From PALSA-1336 sp038203095 (GTDB taxonomy: Bacteria > Patescibacteriota > Doudnabacteria > UBA920), in contig JBBREH010000003.1 of the NCBI GenBank assembly GCA_038203095.1, forward strand, positions 1 to 52,385: a stretch of DNA of 52,385 bases, given 5' to 3'. A program made the translations under genes and the position numbers. The notes under the pieces were generated by a model. It searched no databases. It worked only from the letters and a program-made list of their open reading frames with translations, and was not told where the DNA came from. This document shows, piece by piece, positions 14,737 through 22,657 of this stretch; the stretch's first letter is position 1; every line of letters starts with the position of its first letter.

Positions 14737-16718
14737 AAGAAATAACAGCGGAAACAAAAAAAATTGATTTGCACGAAACCGTTTCTTTATTGGGCGTTTC
14801 AACGGCAACTGTTAGAAACTGGATTAGACACAATTATTTGACCCCCCAAGAAGATAAGGCATTGCTTTTTGATTATGCCCAAGTCAAAGAGCTACAAGAT
14901 AATATAGCAACTGGCAAAGTAGACAGGTTGAATAAAAGAGCAAACAAAAGGAACTCCCAAAATACTTTTATACCAGAGGAATATGCCGATAATTTAGAAG
15001 TTATCAGCATTGTAGAAAAAATTATTAGTGATTTTAACTCCCAATCATACCAATTAAAACCCACATTATTTACAGTAATTCTTAATCTGTTTAAGGTTAA
15101 AAAATTAGTTGATTATTCAAATTGTTTGAATAGTTTTGATATAAAAAATCCGGTAATAAAAAATGAGTTGGATTGGTGGAAAAAAAATTTAGATGGAGAA
15201 TATGATTTTGAAAAGTATGCAGGTTTGTTAAATATGCCCTTGCCCCCAGTAAGTGATATTTTAGGACTTATTTATCAATCTTTAGCGGCAGAGGGCGACA
15301 AAGCCCAAGCAGGCTCTTACTATACCCCAAAAGCTGTTGTTGACGAAATTATTTCAGATTATGTAAGCCCTCAGTCAGTTATTCTTGACCCTTGTTGCGG
15401 GACAGGGCAATTTTTACTTTCGGCTTCAGAAGTCATTGAAAACCCAGCAAACATTTGGGGTTTTGATATTGATGAGCTTGCAGTTAGAATAGCGAGGGCA
15501 AATCTTTTATTAAAATTTAATACTACCAGCTTTGTGCCAAATGTGTATAGGAAAAATACTTTGACTGAATTAGTTGAGGGCAGTTTATTTTCCGAAATAA
15601 ATACACCAAAATTTGATGTTGTCGCCACTAATCCACCTTGGGGTGTTCATTTGTCAAAAATGGATACAGTCCAGTTACAATCCTTATTTCCTCTAATAAC
15701 CTCTAACGAAACATTTTCTTATTTTATTAAAAGGGGCATTAATTTTTTGAAAGATGGAGGAACTCTTGCTTATATATTGCCGGAAGCTATATTAAATATA
15801 AAAACCCACAAAGATATTAGGGCAATAATTTTAAGGGATACGCATATCAAAAGAATAAAGCATTTAAGCCGTATTTTTAAGAATGTTTTTAGTCCTGTAA
15901 TAAGACTGGATGTTGTAAAAGCAAAACCGCAAGGCCTTGAAGAATTAATTGCTGAAAAAGAAAATTCTAAACATAATGTCAAACAATCAAGATTAGCTGA
16001 AAATCAAGATTTTTTGTTTGATGTATTTAATAATAACGATGATGTAGGTATTTTTGATAAAGTCTACAAACACGCCCACACTACCCTAAAAGATAATGCG
16101 GATTGGGCTTTGGGAATCGTAACAGGAAATAATGCCAAATTTTTATTAAAACAAATTGGGATAGGTGCAGAACCAATTTTAACCGGCAAGGATATTAAGC
16201 GATTTATAACAGCTAACCCAATAAATTTTATAAAGTTTGAGCCTGATAAGTTTCAACAAGTTGCCCCAGATTATAAGTATCGTGCTAAAGAAAAACTTGT
16301 ATATAAGTTTATTTCCAAGTATTTGGTATTTTCTTATGACGACAAACAAACTTTAACATTGAATAGCGCAAATATACTCATACCAAAAATACAAAATTAT
16401 CCTATTAAAACAATACTGGCATTATTTAACTCATCTCTTTACCAGTTTTTATATCAAAAAAAATTTGGTGCTATAAAAATCTTAAGAAATGATTTAGAGC
16501 AACTGCCACTCCCTATTATTACCGAAGCTAAACATTTAGAAATTAAGAACCTGATTGATAAGCTGTTAAAAAGAGATGCGGAAGAGCCGGAAAGGCAGTT
16601 GCCTTATGATGAGTTAGATAAAATTATAATGGACATATTTAAGCTGAACGAACTGGAGCAAGGGCATATTAGAAAGAGTGTAAAATTGTCAGAGAAATCA
16701 TTAAATATCACTAAGTAA
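14733..16718 (+). CDS. N6-adenine DNA methyltransferase with N-terminal helix-turn-helix
   Basis: The 661-residue protein begins with a MerR-like helix-turn-helix at about residues 10-55 (LHETVSLLGVSTATVRNWIR), followed by a helical linker. Residues about 195-400 are a gamma-type adenine methylase: GSYYTPKAVVDEI, SAM-binding motif I DPCCGTGQFLL near 218, GFDIDELAVRIARANLLL, and catalytic motif IV NPPW near 300. The C-terminal third, with LPLPII..AKHLEIKNLIDKLL at its end, fits a TaqI/type-I-like target-recognition domain. It probably protects host DNA against the nuclease encoded next. The extra helix-turn-helix suggests that the methylase may control its own operon, as some type II enzymes do. 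Confidence 0.9.
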   Translation: MKEITAETKKIDLHETVSLLGVSTATVRNWIRHNYLTPQEDKALLFDYAQVKELQDNIATGKVDRLNKRANKRNSQNTFIPEEYADNLEVISIVEKIISDFNSQSYQLKPTLFTVILNLFKVKKLVDYSNCLNSFDIKNPVIKNELDWWKKNLDGEYDFEKYAGLLNMPLPPVSDILGLIYQSLAAEGDKAQAGSYYTPKAVVDEIISDYVSPQSVILDPCCGTGQFLLSASEVIENPANIWGFDIDELAVRIARANLLLKFNTTSFVPNVYRKNTLTELVEGSLFSEINTPKFDVVATNPPWGVHLSKMDTVQLQSLFPLITSNETFSYFIKRGINFLKDGGTLAYILPEAILNIKTHKDIRAIILRDTHIKRIKHLSRIFKNVFSPVIRLDVVKAKPQGLEELIAEKENSKHNVKQSRLAENQDFLFDVFNNNDDVGIFDKVYKHAHTTLKDNADWALGIVTGNNAKFLLKQIGIGAEPILTGKDIKRFITANPINFIKFEPDKFQQVAPDYKYRAKEKLVYKFISKYLVFSYDDKQTLTLNSANILIPKIQNYPIKTILALFNSSLYQFLYQKKFGAIKILRNDLEQLPLPIITEAKHLEIKNLIDKLLKRDAEEPERQLPYDELDKIIMDIFKLNELEQGHIRKSVKLSEKSLNITK

Positions 16719-16719
16719 T

Positions 16720-17460
16720 ATGGACTACCTAAAAGAAAAGCTAAATAAGTTGATTGACGAGTTGTCGGCTGATAAGAAAGAAATTATAAGAACGAGGTTG
16801 TCAAACCTTGTTTCGGTTTACCCATTTAATGAGTATGAGTATATTATTTCCTCATTGATGGGATTTGGAAAAATTACTTTAGATGATTATTACGAAATTA
16901 GAGATGAGTATATCGCCCGAAATATGTATCTTTATATTTTTGAAATTGGCTCGCCAAGAGGTTTTGGTGAACAGTGGGCGCAAGGACACTTAAAAGGGTT
17001 AGTGCCAGACCTTATAAAACCTACAAAAAAGGTAGAAAAAAATTATAAAGGTGATTATGATTTGATACTCCCAAAGGATAATAGATTAATTCGTATTGAG
17101 GTTAAGGCTTCAAGAGCAGTAAATAGCGACAGCCTCGAACCACTTTTTGTTAAAGCACTTTCATTTGAGAGCAAGCATCCATTTTGGATGAATTTTCAAC
17201 AAATAAAACCAGCTCATTGTGATGTTTTTGTTTGGGTAGCTGTTTGGCGAGATATAATCAAGTATTGGGTATTATCTTCAAAAGAAGTTGAAAGTAATAA
17301 GTATTATTCAAAGGGTCAGCATAGAGGTAATGTTGGCGAGGGGCAACTACATATCAGAGAAGATAATATAAAAGATTTTCAAATTTACGAAGTAAAATCT
17401 GATGAATTAAAAGAAGCAATCATCAGAGCATACGAAAGGCAGAAAGGTAGCAAAAAATGA
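16720..17460 (+). CDS. Restriction endonuclease, PD-(D/E)xK type, partner of the methylase
   Basis: The 246-residue protein starts one base after the methylase stop. Residues about 111-128 contain GDYDLILP, then LIRIEVKASRA, the D...ExK metal-binding core of PD-(D/E)xK nucleases. A helical N-terminus (residues 1-60) may be a dimer or recognition part, and the C-terminus has a basic tail. The gene order methylase then nuclease, with no gap, supports a type II restriction-modification pair. The cleavage site is unknown. The TGA overlaps the ATG of the recombinase, so all three genes are one transcription unit. Confidence 0.8.
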   Translation: MDYLKEKLNKLIDELSADKKEIIRTRLSNLVSVYPFNEYEYIISSLMGFGKITLDDYYEIRDEYIARNMYLYIFEIGSPRGFGEQWAQGHLKGLVPDLIKPTKKVEKNYKGDYDLILPKDNRLIRIEVKASRAVNSDSLEPLFVKALSFESKHPFWMNFQQIKPAHCDVFVWVAVWRDIIKYWVLSSKEVESNKYYSKGQHRGNVGEGQLHIREDNIKDFQIYEVKSDELKEAIIRAYERQKGSKK

Positions 17461-18956
17461 AAACCGTAATTTATTTAAGGGTGTCATCCAAAAAACAGGA
17501 GCAAGAGGGCTTTTCAATCCCCGCCCAAAGGAAGTTACTTTTGGATTTTGCCAGAGCCAAAGGCTTTAAGGTTGTTAAAGAGTTTGAGGATGATGAAACG
17601 GCCAAAAGCGCAGGCCGTGAGCATTTTGGCTTGATGGTTGATTATATAAAAGCCAATAAAGATGTTGAAGCGGTTTTGGTAGAAAAGACAGACCGCTTAT
17701 ATCGCAACTTTAGAGATTATGTAACGATTGACGAACTTGGAATTTCGGTATTTTTGGTTAAGGAAAATGAGGTATTGGGTAAAAATTCATCTTCACACCA
17801 AAAATTTATACACGGCATAAAAGTTTTAATGGCCAAAAATTATATTGATAACCTTAGAGAGGAAAGTGGCAAAGGCCATTTACAAAAAGCGGAAAGCGGT
17901 ATTTATGCAGGCAGTCGCTTGCCATTAGGTTATAAATTTGGCAAGGATGGCGATAAAATTGTGCCTGTAATTGACGAGGCAAACAAAGACTTACCGCTAA
18001 AAATGTTTGAGTATTATGCTACCGGACTTTATTCTTTGAAAAGCCTTATTAAGCGGATTGTAGATGAGGGGCTTGTGCGGCCGGAGCTAATGCCTAAAAT
18101 TTCAAGGCTAACTAAAATGACTAAAAGCACGGCTCACCGGACTTTAAGAAACCCATTTTATTATGGCGATTTTTACTGGAAAGGCACACTCTACCACGGC
18201 ACACAAAAGCGGCTAATAGAAAAAGATTTGTGGAATAAGGTGCAGGAATTGCTTAACCAGACAGACGGCAAGAATGAGCCTAAGCCTAAATATGGCACTA
18301 AGCCGTTTGCTTTTAAGGGCTTACTGATTTGTGGCGAATGTAGTCGCACTGTAACGGCGGAAAAGGTAGTTAAGAAATCTGGCCTAGAATTTGTTTATTA
18401 CCATTGCACAAAATTTGGCACTAAATGCACACAAAAGGCCGTAAACGAAACGCTGTTAGACGAGCATATAATAAGCTCGCTTGAGGGCTTAGAAATGCCA
18501 CAGGACGCTGTTGATTATGTAGCCGAGGGACTTAAGCAGTCTTTGTATTTGAAGCGTAACACAGAGGATAAAACAAGGGAACAGTTAGAGGCTGAAAAAA
18601 ATAAATTACAAAACCGCCTTAGTGTTTTGTATGAGGATAAACTGGACAGGGTTATTAGCGATGAATTTTATAACCAAAAGTTTAACGAGTATTCGGAAAA
18701 GATAAAAGCCTTAGACACGCTTATAAGCAAATACACTTATGCGGACATTGATTATTACCAATTTGGCGTAAAAACTTTAGAACTCGCTAAAACTGCCGCA
18801 ATACTGTATAAAAACGCACTACCGGATGAAAAGCGAGAACTGCTTAACTTTTTACTTCAGAACTCCACATTAAAATCACAAACACCCCAATTTACTTACG
18901 GAAAACCCTTTGACAGGGTGCGTCAAAGGGCGTTAAGTTCCGATTGGAGCGGCTAA
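17457..18956 (+). CDS. Large serine recombinase (integrase)
   Basis: The 499-residue protein integrates and excises the element. The N-terminal resolvase domain (about 1-140) has the catalytic serine at about residue 10 in YLRVSSKKQEQEG and the conserved EKTDRLYRN. A Recombinase domain (about 160-260), a zinc ribbon near 290-335 (ICGECSR ... YYHCT ... KCTQK) and a long coiled coil (about 360-430) follow. The last four codons (Trp-Ser-Gly-stop) lie inside the 3' end of tRNA-Gly on the opposite strand. The C-terminus is therefore written by the attachment site and could differ between integrated and excised states. Confidence 0.93.
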   Translation: MKTVIYLRVSSKKQEQEGFSIPAQRKLLLDFARAKGFKVVKEFEDDETAKSAGREHFGLMVDYIKANKDVEAVLVEKTDRLYRNFRDYVTIDELGISVFLVKENEVLGKNSSSHQKFIHGIKVLMAKNYIDNLREESGKGHLQKAESGIYAGSRLPLGYKFGKDGDKIVPVIDEANKDLPLKMFEYYATGLYSLKSLIKRIVDEGLVRPELMPKISRLTKMTKSTAHRTLRNPFYYGDFYWKGTLYHGTQKRLIEKDLWNKVQELLNQTDGKNEPKPKYGTKPFAFKGLLICGECSRTVTAEKVVKKSGLEFVYYHCTKFGTKCTQKAVNETLLDEHIISSLEGLEMPQDAVDYVAEGLKQSLYLKRNTEDKTREQLEAEKNKLQNRLSVLYEDKLDRVISDEFYNQKFNEYSEKIKALDTLISKYTYADIDYYQFGVKTLELAKTAAILYKNALPDEKRELLNFLLQNSTLKSQTPQFTYGKPFDRVRQRALSSDWSG

Positions 18957-19018
18957 GGGGAATCGAACCCCTGTCCATACCTTGGCAAGGTATTGTTCTA
19001 CCATTGAACCATAGCCGC
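18945..19018 (-). tRNA. tRNA-Gly (anticodon GCC), integration target
   Basis: Acceptor GCGGCTA/TAGCCGC, anticodon loop TTGCCAA, T-arm with GTTCGATT, encoded CCA at 18945-18947. The 3' end overlaps the recombinase gene on the plus strand by 12 bases and carries the right copy of TTGGAGCGG. The tRNA remains intact. Confidence 0.94.
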
Positions 19019-19033
19019 AGACTAAAATTATAT

Positions 19034-19071
19034 TAGATTTTTTATTGGGCACGAAGGTTATCGTGCCCAAT
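19034..19071 (-). terminator. Terminator after tRNA-Phe
   Basis: ATTGGGCACGA / TCGTGCCCAAT perfect stem on the minus strand, followed by AAAAAATC; the first arm starts two bases after CCA. The downstream tract is A rather than T on the RNA strand, so it may instead be a processing hairpin. Confidence 0.6.
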
Positions 19072-19072
19072 A

Positions 19073-19370
19073 TGGTGCCGGGCCCCAGAGTCGAACTGGG
19101 CACGCCTGCCTCTTCCAAGGCAAAGTTGGACTATATCATCATCCCGCGTTTTCACGAGGGAGCTGGGCGCTGTTGTAGGATTATTGTTGGAACTCACCTA
19201 CTAGTCTCTACGCCTTTTCCGGGAGCTTATTGTCCGCCGGAACTTGGTTCGGGATTGTTCCTGCCATAGGCGGGAGTTTCCCCCGAGTTCACCCAGTTTT
19301 TCTCAATCCGCCTTACGGCGAATGGCCCCAAAGATTTTAGGGCAGCGCTCTACCGATGAGCTAGCCCGGC
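19073..19370 (-). tRNA. tRNA-Phe (anticodon GAA) interrupted by a group I intron
   Basis: Exons are 19339-19370 (5', ends at U33) and 19073-19115 (3', begins with the anticodon GAA). Joined, they give acceptor GCCGGGC/GCCCGGC, D-arm GCTC..GAGC, anticodon stem CTGCC/GGCAG with loop CTGAAGA, T-arm CCCAG-TTCGACT-CTGGG and encoded CCA. Neither half alone is a tRNA, and every stem closes after splicing. Confidence 0.9.
19116..19338 (-). ncRNA. Group I self-splicing intron (IC3-like) in tRNA-Phe
   Basis: The 223-nt insert has group I hallmarks on the minus strand. The 5' exon end GCCCU pairs with the internal guide GGGGC, with a U-G wobble at the splice site (P1). UCUUU just before the guide pairs with the 3' exon start GAAGA (P10). 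The intron ends in G. Core elements are AATCCCGAACCAAG (P-like), GTAGAGACTA (R/P7) and GATATAGTCC (S/P7'), very close to cyanobacterial tRNA intron cores. There is no open frame for a homing endonuclease. Insertion is after U33, which differs from the tRNA-Leu(UAA) intron site. Confidence 0.9.
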
Positions 19371-19501
19371 ATAAATTTTTACTGTCCTACTTCGTCAAGG
19401 CTTCGTAGGGCACTTCTTCGCGATATTATTGTGCGGTCAGCATCTTTAGATAAATTGGTTCTGTCCTTGGATGCTTGTACTTCGTAGCCTTTGCGAAGAA
19501 G
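19371..19501 (-). repeat. Repeat-bearing spacer between tRNA-Val and tRNA-Phe
   Basis: Contains the second copy of the dispersed palindrome (19381-19410, minus strand CCTACGAAGCCTTGACGAAG, then TAGGACAG) and the tRNA-Val flank (19471-19503), which matches the flank of tRNA-Cys at 8612-8645. No gene seen. Confidence 0.6.
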
Positions 19502-19576
19502 TGGTGGGCAATGTAGGGATTGAACCTACGGCCTACCCGGTGTAAACGGGTCGCTCTACCACTGAGCTAATTGCCC
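19502..19576 (-). tRNA. tRNA-Val (anticodon UAC)
   Basis: Acceptor GGGCAAT/ATTGCCC, D-arm GCTC..GAGC, anticodon loop TTTACAC, T-arm with GGTTCAATCCC, encoded CCA. Confidence 0.94.
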
Positions 19577-19729
19577 AAAGTTTATCTAGGCTCCTTTCAG
19601 AATGCCCCGTTCGCCTGCGGGGATGAATAGAACTATGATCTTCCTGCGGGGATGAATATCCTCGTAGGAAGGCGCCTGGATTTATTTTTGCCGTAAGCCC
19701 AACTATTTAAGAACTGCTTGAGTAATATA
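19577..19729. repeat. Upstream region of the tRNA cluster with short repeats
   Basis: CCTGCGGGGATGAATA occurs twice (about 19613 and 19644). CTTCCTGCGGGGAT pairs imperfectly with ATCCTCGTAGGAAG to form a hairpin. No gene seen; a tRNA promoter should lie here on the minus strand. Confidence 0.45.
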
Positions 19730-20086
19730 TCAAAAAAGTGCTTTTTTGGCAAGACTCTCGCTCAGAGCCGCGAAGGCGTTAATATCATCATTTTCGGAGG
19801 TTTTGCATTTGGTTTCCTGGCCGCAAGTTTGGCATTGGTGAAGAATGTGGTATTTGCCCTTTTGTAGCTCTAAACCGACAGGTTCCATTAGTCCACCGCA
19901 GTCATTGTTGCGGTCGCCGGGGAAGTTATCGACGTGCTTGCTCCATAAGCATTTTGGACAATGGTTGGTATAACCGTTGCCTTTGACTTTTGTCTTGCAG
20001 TGGCCGCATACAAAATTTTCGATTTTCTTTTGGAAAGTTTTTCCGGCGGAGCCGGATCCCGCTCCGCGGGACACATTCTTTTTCAT
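19730..20086 (-). CDS. RNHCP domain zinc-binding protein
   Basis: The 118-residue protein matches the RNHCP family, named for its conserved residues. It has paired cysteines FVCGHCK and HCPKCLWSKHVD, then DCGGLMEP and a final QCQTCGQETKC, enough for two zinc sites. The basic N-terminus (KKNVSRGAGSGSAGKTFQKK) could bind nucleic acid. The biochemical function of the family is not established. The gene is oriented towards the tRNA cluster and diverges from prs, with which it shares a 95-bp upstream region. Confidence 0.88.
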   Translation of the reverse strand: MKKNVSRGAGSGSAGKTFQKKIENFVCGHCKTKVKGNGYTNHCPKCLWSKHVDNFPGDRNNDCGGLMEPVGLELQKGKYHILHQCQTCGQETKCKTSENDDINAFAALSESLAKKALF

Positions 20087-20180
20087 AGAATAAATATTAG
20101 CACAATCCTAAAATTTTTGTTATCATAGAGGCGTAGTCGGATTCTATTTTTGTTCAATCTTGTTATTTTGTAATAATCTT

Positions 20181-21065
20181 ATGCCCCAAGCGGTTCACTT
20201 AGTTTCCCCCAATTTTAAAGACATTTTTGAGCCAAATATTGAAATTGGCAAGTTTCCCGACGGCGACAGCCATGTGCGGATTTTGCCAATTGCCGAATGC
20301 AAAAATGCTGATGTAGTGGTTTTTCATCGCCTTTATCCAAAGCAGAACACCCATTTGGTGACTCTGCTTTTAATTTTGGATTCTTTAAAAGAGGTAGGCG
20401 TAAAAAGTGTTACGGTTGTTTCTCCGTACTTGCCTTATGCCCGGCAGGATAAAAAAAAGCTCAACGGCGAAGTAGCCAGCGCGTTTGCAGTATGTAATTT
20501 ATTGGCACGCGCCGGCTGCGGCAAGCTTTTAGTTTGTGATTGCCATTTTTTAAACCAAGAGGGAGTGGCTAAATTTGGAGAACTAAATATAGAGAATATC
20601 TCTATGGGTAAAGATTTGGTTGCCTATGCGCAAAAAAATGCTTTTAATGGAGAGGGATGTGAGGTGATTTCTCCGGATATGGGCGCGAATTATTTAGTTA
20701 AAGATCACGGCGGAAAATCTTTTAATAAAGTTCGCAAAGATTACGACAAAAACAAAATCCATTACCGAGAAGTCGGGCAAATGGACGGTGAGTTTGACGT
20801 GGCCGGGAAAAATGTTTTGCTTTTAGACGATATGATATCCACCGGCGGGACAATGCTTCGCGCTTTGGAAAAGCTCACCGTGGCCGGCGCGAAAAAAGTT
20901 TGTTGTGCCACAACGCACGGTCTATTTTTATACAACTGCCTGGATAAAATGCGCAAATACACCGACTGCATTTTTTCCACCGACACAATTGTTAACCCGC
21001 AGGCGGAGGTTTCTATTAAGCAAAAATTGGTAGACTTGACTGAGAATAATTTAAAATTATTTTAA
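20181..21065 (+). CDS. prs: Ribose-phosphate pyrophosphokinase (PRPP synthase)
   Basis: The protein is 294 residues from the ATG at 20181 (an upstream TTG at 20160 is possible but has no ribosome site). It transfers pyrophosphate from ATP to ribose-5-phosphate to make PRPP. Visible motifs are VSPYLPYARQDKK (catalytic flexible loop region), CDCHF and the PRPP-binding loop VLLLDDMISTGGTM near residue 220. It is somewhat shorter than the usual 310-320. The gene is followed by pyrE, pyrF and pyrD on the same strand; PyrE consumes PRPP, so the order is functionally coherent. Confidence 0.9.
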   Translation: MPQAVHLVSPNFKDIFEPNIEIGKFPDGDSHVRILPIAECKNADVVVFHRLYPKQNTHLVTLLLILDSLKEVGVKSVTVVSPYLPYARQDKKKLNGEVASAFAVCNLLARAGCGKLLVCDCHFLNQEGVAKFGELNIENISMGKDLVAYAQKNAFNGEGCEVISPDMGANYLVKDHGGKSFNKVRKDYDKNKIHYREVGQMDGEFDVAGKNVLLLDDMISTGGTMLRALEKLTVAGAKKVCCATTHGLFLYNCLDKMRKYTDCIFSTDTIVNPQAEVSIKQKLVDLTENNLKLF

Positions 21066-21143
21066 CCCCGTTAGAAGTTTGATTTAAAACTTCGCGGGCA
21101 TAGGTATTAGTTTTAATTAATAACTAATTAAAATTATAAATAT

Positions 21144-21794
21144 ATGGGGACTTTTAACGGGGTGTCAAAAGTTTTAGATCTGCTTAAGCAAACTGGCGCC
21201 GTTTTATCAAACGGCCATTTTGTCGGCACTTCGGGCAAGCATTTTGGAACCTACGTTAATAAAGACGCGCTTTACCCCCATACAGCCCAGACTTCGGAAA
21301 TTTGTAAAATGATGGCGGACAAAGTAAAGGAATTAGAAGTTGATGTTGTGGTCGGTCCGGCTTTGGGCGGAATAATTTTGTCTCAGTGGGTGGCTTATCA
21401 CCTTTCGCAAATTAAAAATAAAGAAATTTTGGGCGTTTATACAGAAAAAGATGCTGATAAAAACCAGGTATTTACTCGAGGTTATAATAAATTAGTTGCC
21501 GGCAAAAAAGTTTTGGTTGTAGAAGATTTAACCACAACCGGCGGTAGCGCGAAAAAAGTTGTAGAATCAGCGCGCGCAGCGGGAGCAGAAGTGGTTGCAG
21601 TCGTTGTAATGGTTAATAAAAATCCAAAAGAAGTTACTGCCGATTTTTTTAGCGCTCCATTCTATTTTTTGGACATTTTAGAAGTGCCGGTTTACAGCCA
21701 AGCCGATTGCCCACTATGCAAATTAGGAGTGCCAATAAACATAACTGTGGGCCACGGTAAAAAGTTTTTAGAAGAACAAGCTAAACTGCATTAA
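21144..21794 (+). CDS. pyrE: Orotate phosphoribosyltransferase
   Basis: The 216-residue enzyme joins orotate and PRPP to give OMP. It has VSKVLDLLKQTGAVLSNGHF at the start, the GPALGGIILSQ loop, and the PRPP motif VLVVEDLTTTGGSAKK near residue 125. Length fits the family. It lies 78 bp after prs and 35 bp before the pyrF start, so it is probably part of one operon. Confidence 0.93.
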   Translation: MGTFNGVSKVLDLLKQTGAVLSNGHFVGTSGKHFGTYVNKDALYPHTAQTSEICKMMADKVKELEVDVVVGPALGGIILSQWVAYHLSQIKNKEILGVYTEKDADKNQVFTRGYNKLVAGKKVLVVEDLTTTGGSAKKVVESARAAGAEVVAVVVMVNKNPKEVTADFFSAPFYFLDILEVPVYSQADCPLCKLGVPINITVGHGKKFLEEQAKLH

Positions 21795-21829
21795 GTCATT
21801 GCCATGAACTAATGCACTGGAGATATTTT

Positions 21830-22657
21830 ATGATCATTAATAAATATGATTTGCGTGCCAAAAAAGTCAATTCTTTAGTTTGCGTTGGGCTGGACAGCGA
21901 GTTTGAAAAATTACCCGCGCAGTTTAAAGAAAAAGAAAATCCGCAGTTTGAATTTAATAAGTGGATTATTGACCAAACAGCGGAATTTGCCGCGGCATAT
22001 AAGCCTAACGCGGCTTTTTATGAGGCTAGGGGCGAGCAGGGTTGGCGCGAACTTAAATTGACGATTGAGTACCTTAAGCAAAACTTTTCTGATATTTTTA
22101 CAATTTTAGACGCCAAGCGCGCGGACATTGGTAATACAAACAACGGCTATGTTAAGGCAATATTTGATGAAATGGGTTTTGACGCAATTACATTACATCC
22201 TTATTTAGGCAAGGAAGCTCTGAAGCCTTTTTTAGATAGAGTGGACAAAACCTCCATTATTTTATGCAGGACTTCTAACCCCGGCGCCGGAGAGTTGCAG
22301 GATCTTTGTGTGTCCTTCCCTCCCTTTGATGGGGAGGGTGAGGGAGGGGTGGAACCCGTTTGGCAAGTTGTGGCTAAAAAAGTTTTCACTAGCTGGAATA
22401 TGAACCGGAATTGTATGTTAGTAGTTGGCGCCACTTATCCTGAAGAAATGAAAATAGTTCGCTCTTTGGTTGAAGACATGACTTTGCTCATTCCCGGGGT
22501 AGGCGCGCAGGGTGGCGATGTAAAAGCCGTAGTGGAAGCCGGCAAAAATTCTCAAAGCTTGGGTATGATTATAAATTCCTCCCGCGGAATAATTTTTGCG
22601 GAAAATCCCGACCGAGAAGCAAAAAAGTTGCGGGATGAAATAAATAAATATAGATAA
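21830..22657 (+). CDS. pyrF: Orotidine-5'-phosphate decarboxylase (type 2), with an in-frame repeat insertion
   Basis: The 275-residue enzyme decarboxylates OMP to UMP. The start is set at ATG 21830 because CTGGAG lies eight bases upstream; ATG 21812 would add six residues. Motifs: VCVGLDSEFEKLP, the catalytic FTILDAKRADIGNT, CRTSNPGAGELQD, and the phosphate-binding LIPGVGAQGG, as in the long (type 2) class. Between LQDL and VWQVVA is an extra CVSFPPFDGEGEGGVEP, encoded by a G/C-rich palindromic repeat that recurs in noncoding DNA at 32714. The active-site motifs are intact, so the enzyme is probably active. Its last base is shared with the pyrD start. Confidence 0.92.
   Translation: MIINKYDLRAKKVNSLVCVGLDSEFEKLPAQFKEKENPQFEFNKWIIDQTAEFAAAYKPNAAFYEARGEQGWRELKLTIEYLKQNFSDIFTILDAKRADIGNTNNGYVKAIFDEMGFDAITLHPYLGKEALKPFLDRVDKTSIILCRTSNPGAGELQDLCVSFPPFDGEGEGGVEPVWQVVAKKVFTSWNMNRNCMLVVGATYPEEMKIVRSLVEDMTLLIPGVGAQGGDVKAVVEAGKNSQSLGMIINSSRGIIFAENPDREAKKLRDEINKYR
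22314..22352. repeat. Palindromic repeat inserted in frame in pyrF
   Basis: TTCCCTCCC-T-TTGATGGGGAGGG, two variable bases, then AGGGAGGGGTG. It matches 33 of 36 bases with the reverse complement of 32714-32752, an intergenic copy. It adds about 13 residues in frame. Confidence 0.88.

Larger units (their letters stand above)
11361..18952 (+). mobile_element. Integrated element with serine recombinase, gene II/X-like Rep and restriction-modification genes
   Basis: About 7.6 kb of plus-strand genes is bounded by TTGGAGCGG at 11361-11369 and again at 18944-18952; TAAGGG follows within two bases in both. The right copy lies at the 3' end of a tRNA-Gly gene, a classic integration site, and the recombinase gene reads into it. 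Cargo: an unknown 385-residue protein, a replication initiator, small DNA-binding proteins, an adenine methylase and a nuclease. Seen: the repeats, gene set and gene direction. Inferred: that the repeats are attL and attR. Large serine recombinases need only a very short shared core, so a 9-bp match is plausible but not proof. Confidence 0.65.

Noticed and set aside
18933..19118. Minus-strand open frame of 61 codons
   Set aside because: It runs through tRNA-Gly and part of tRNA-Phe and has no gene-like features.
19045..19269. Open frame of 74 codons in the tRNA cluster
   Set aside because: It lies antisense to tRNA-Phe and its group I intron; the RNA evidence is far stronger.
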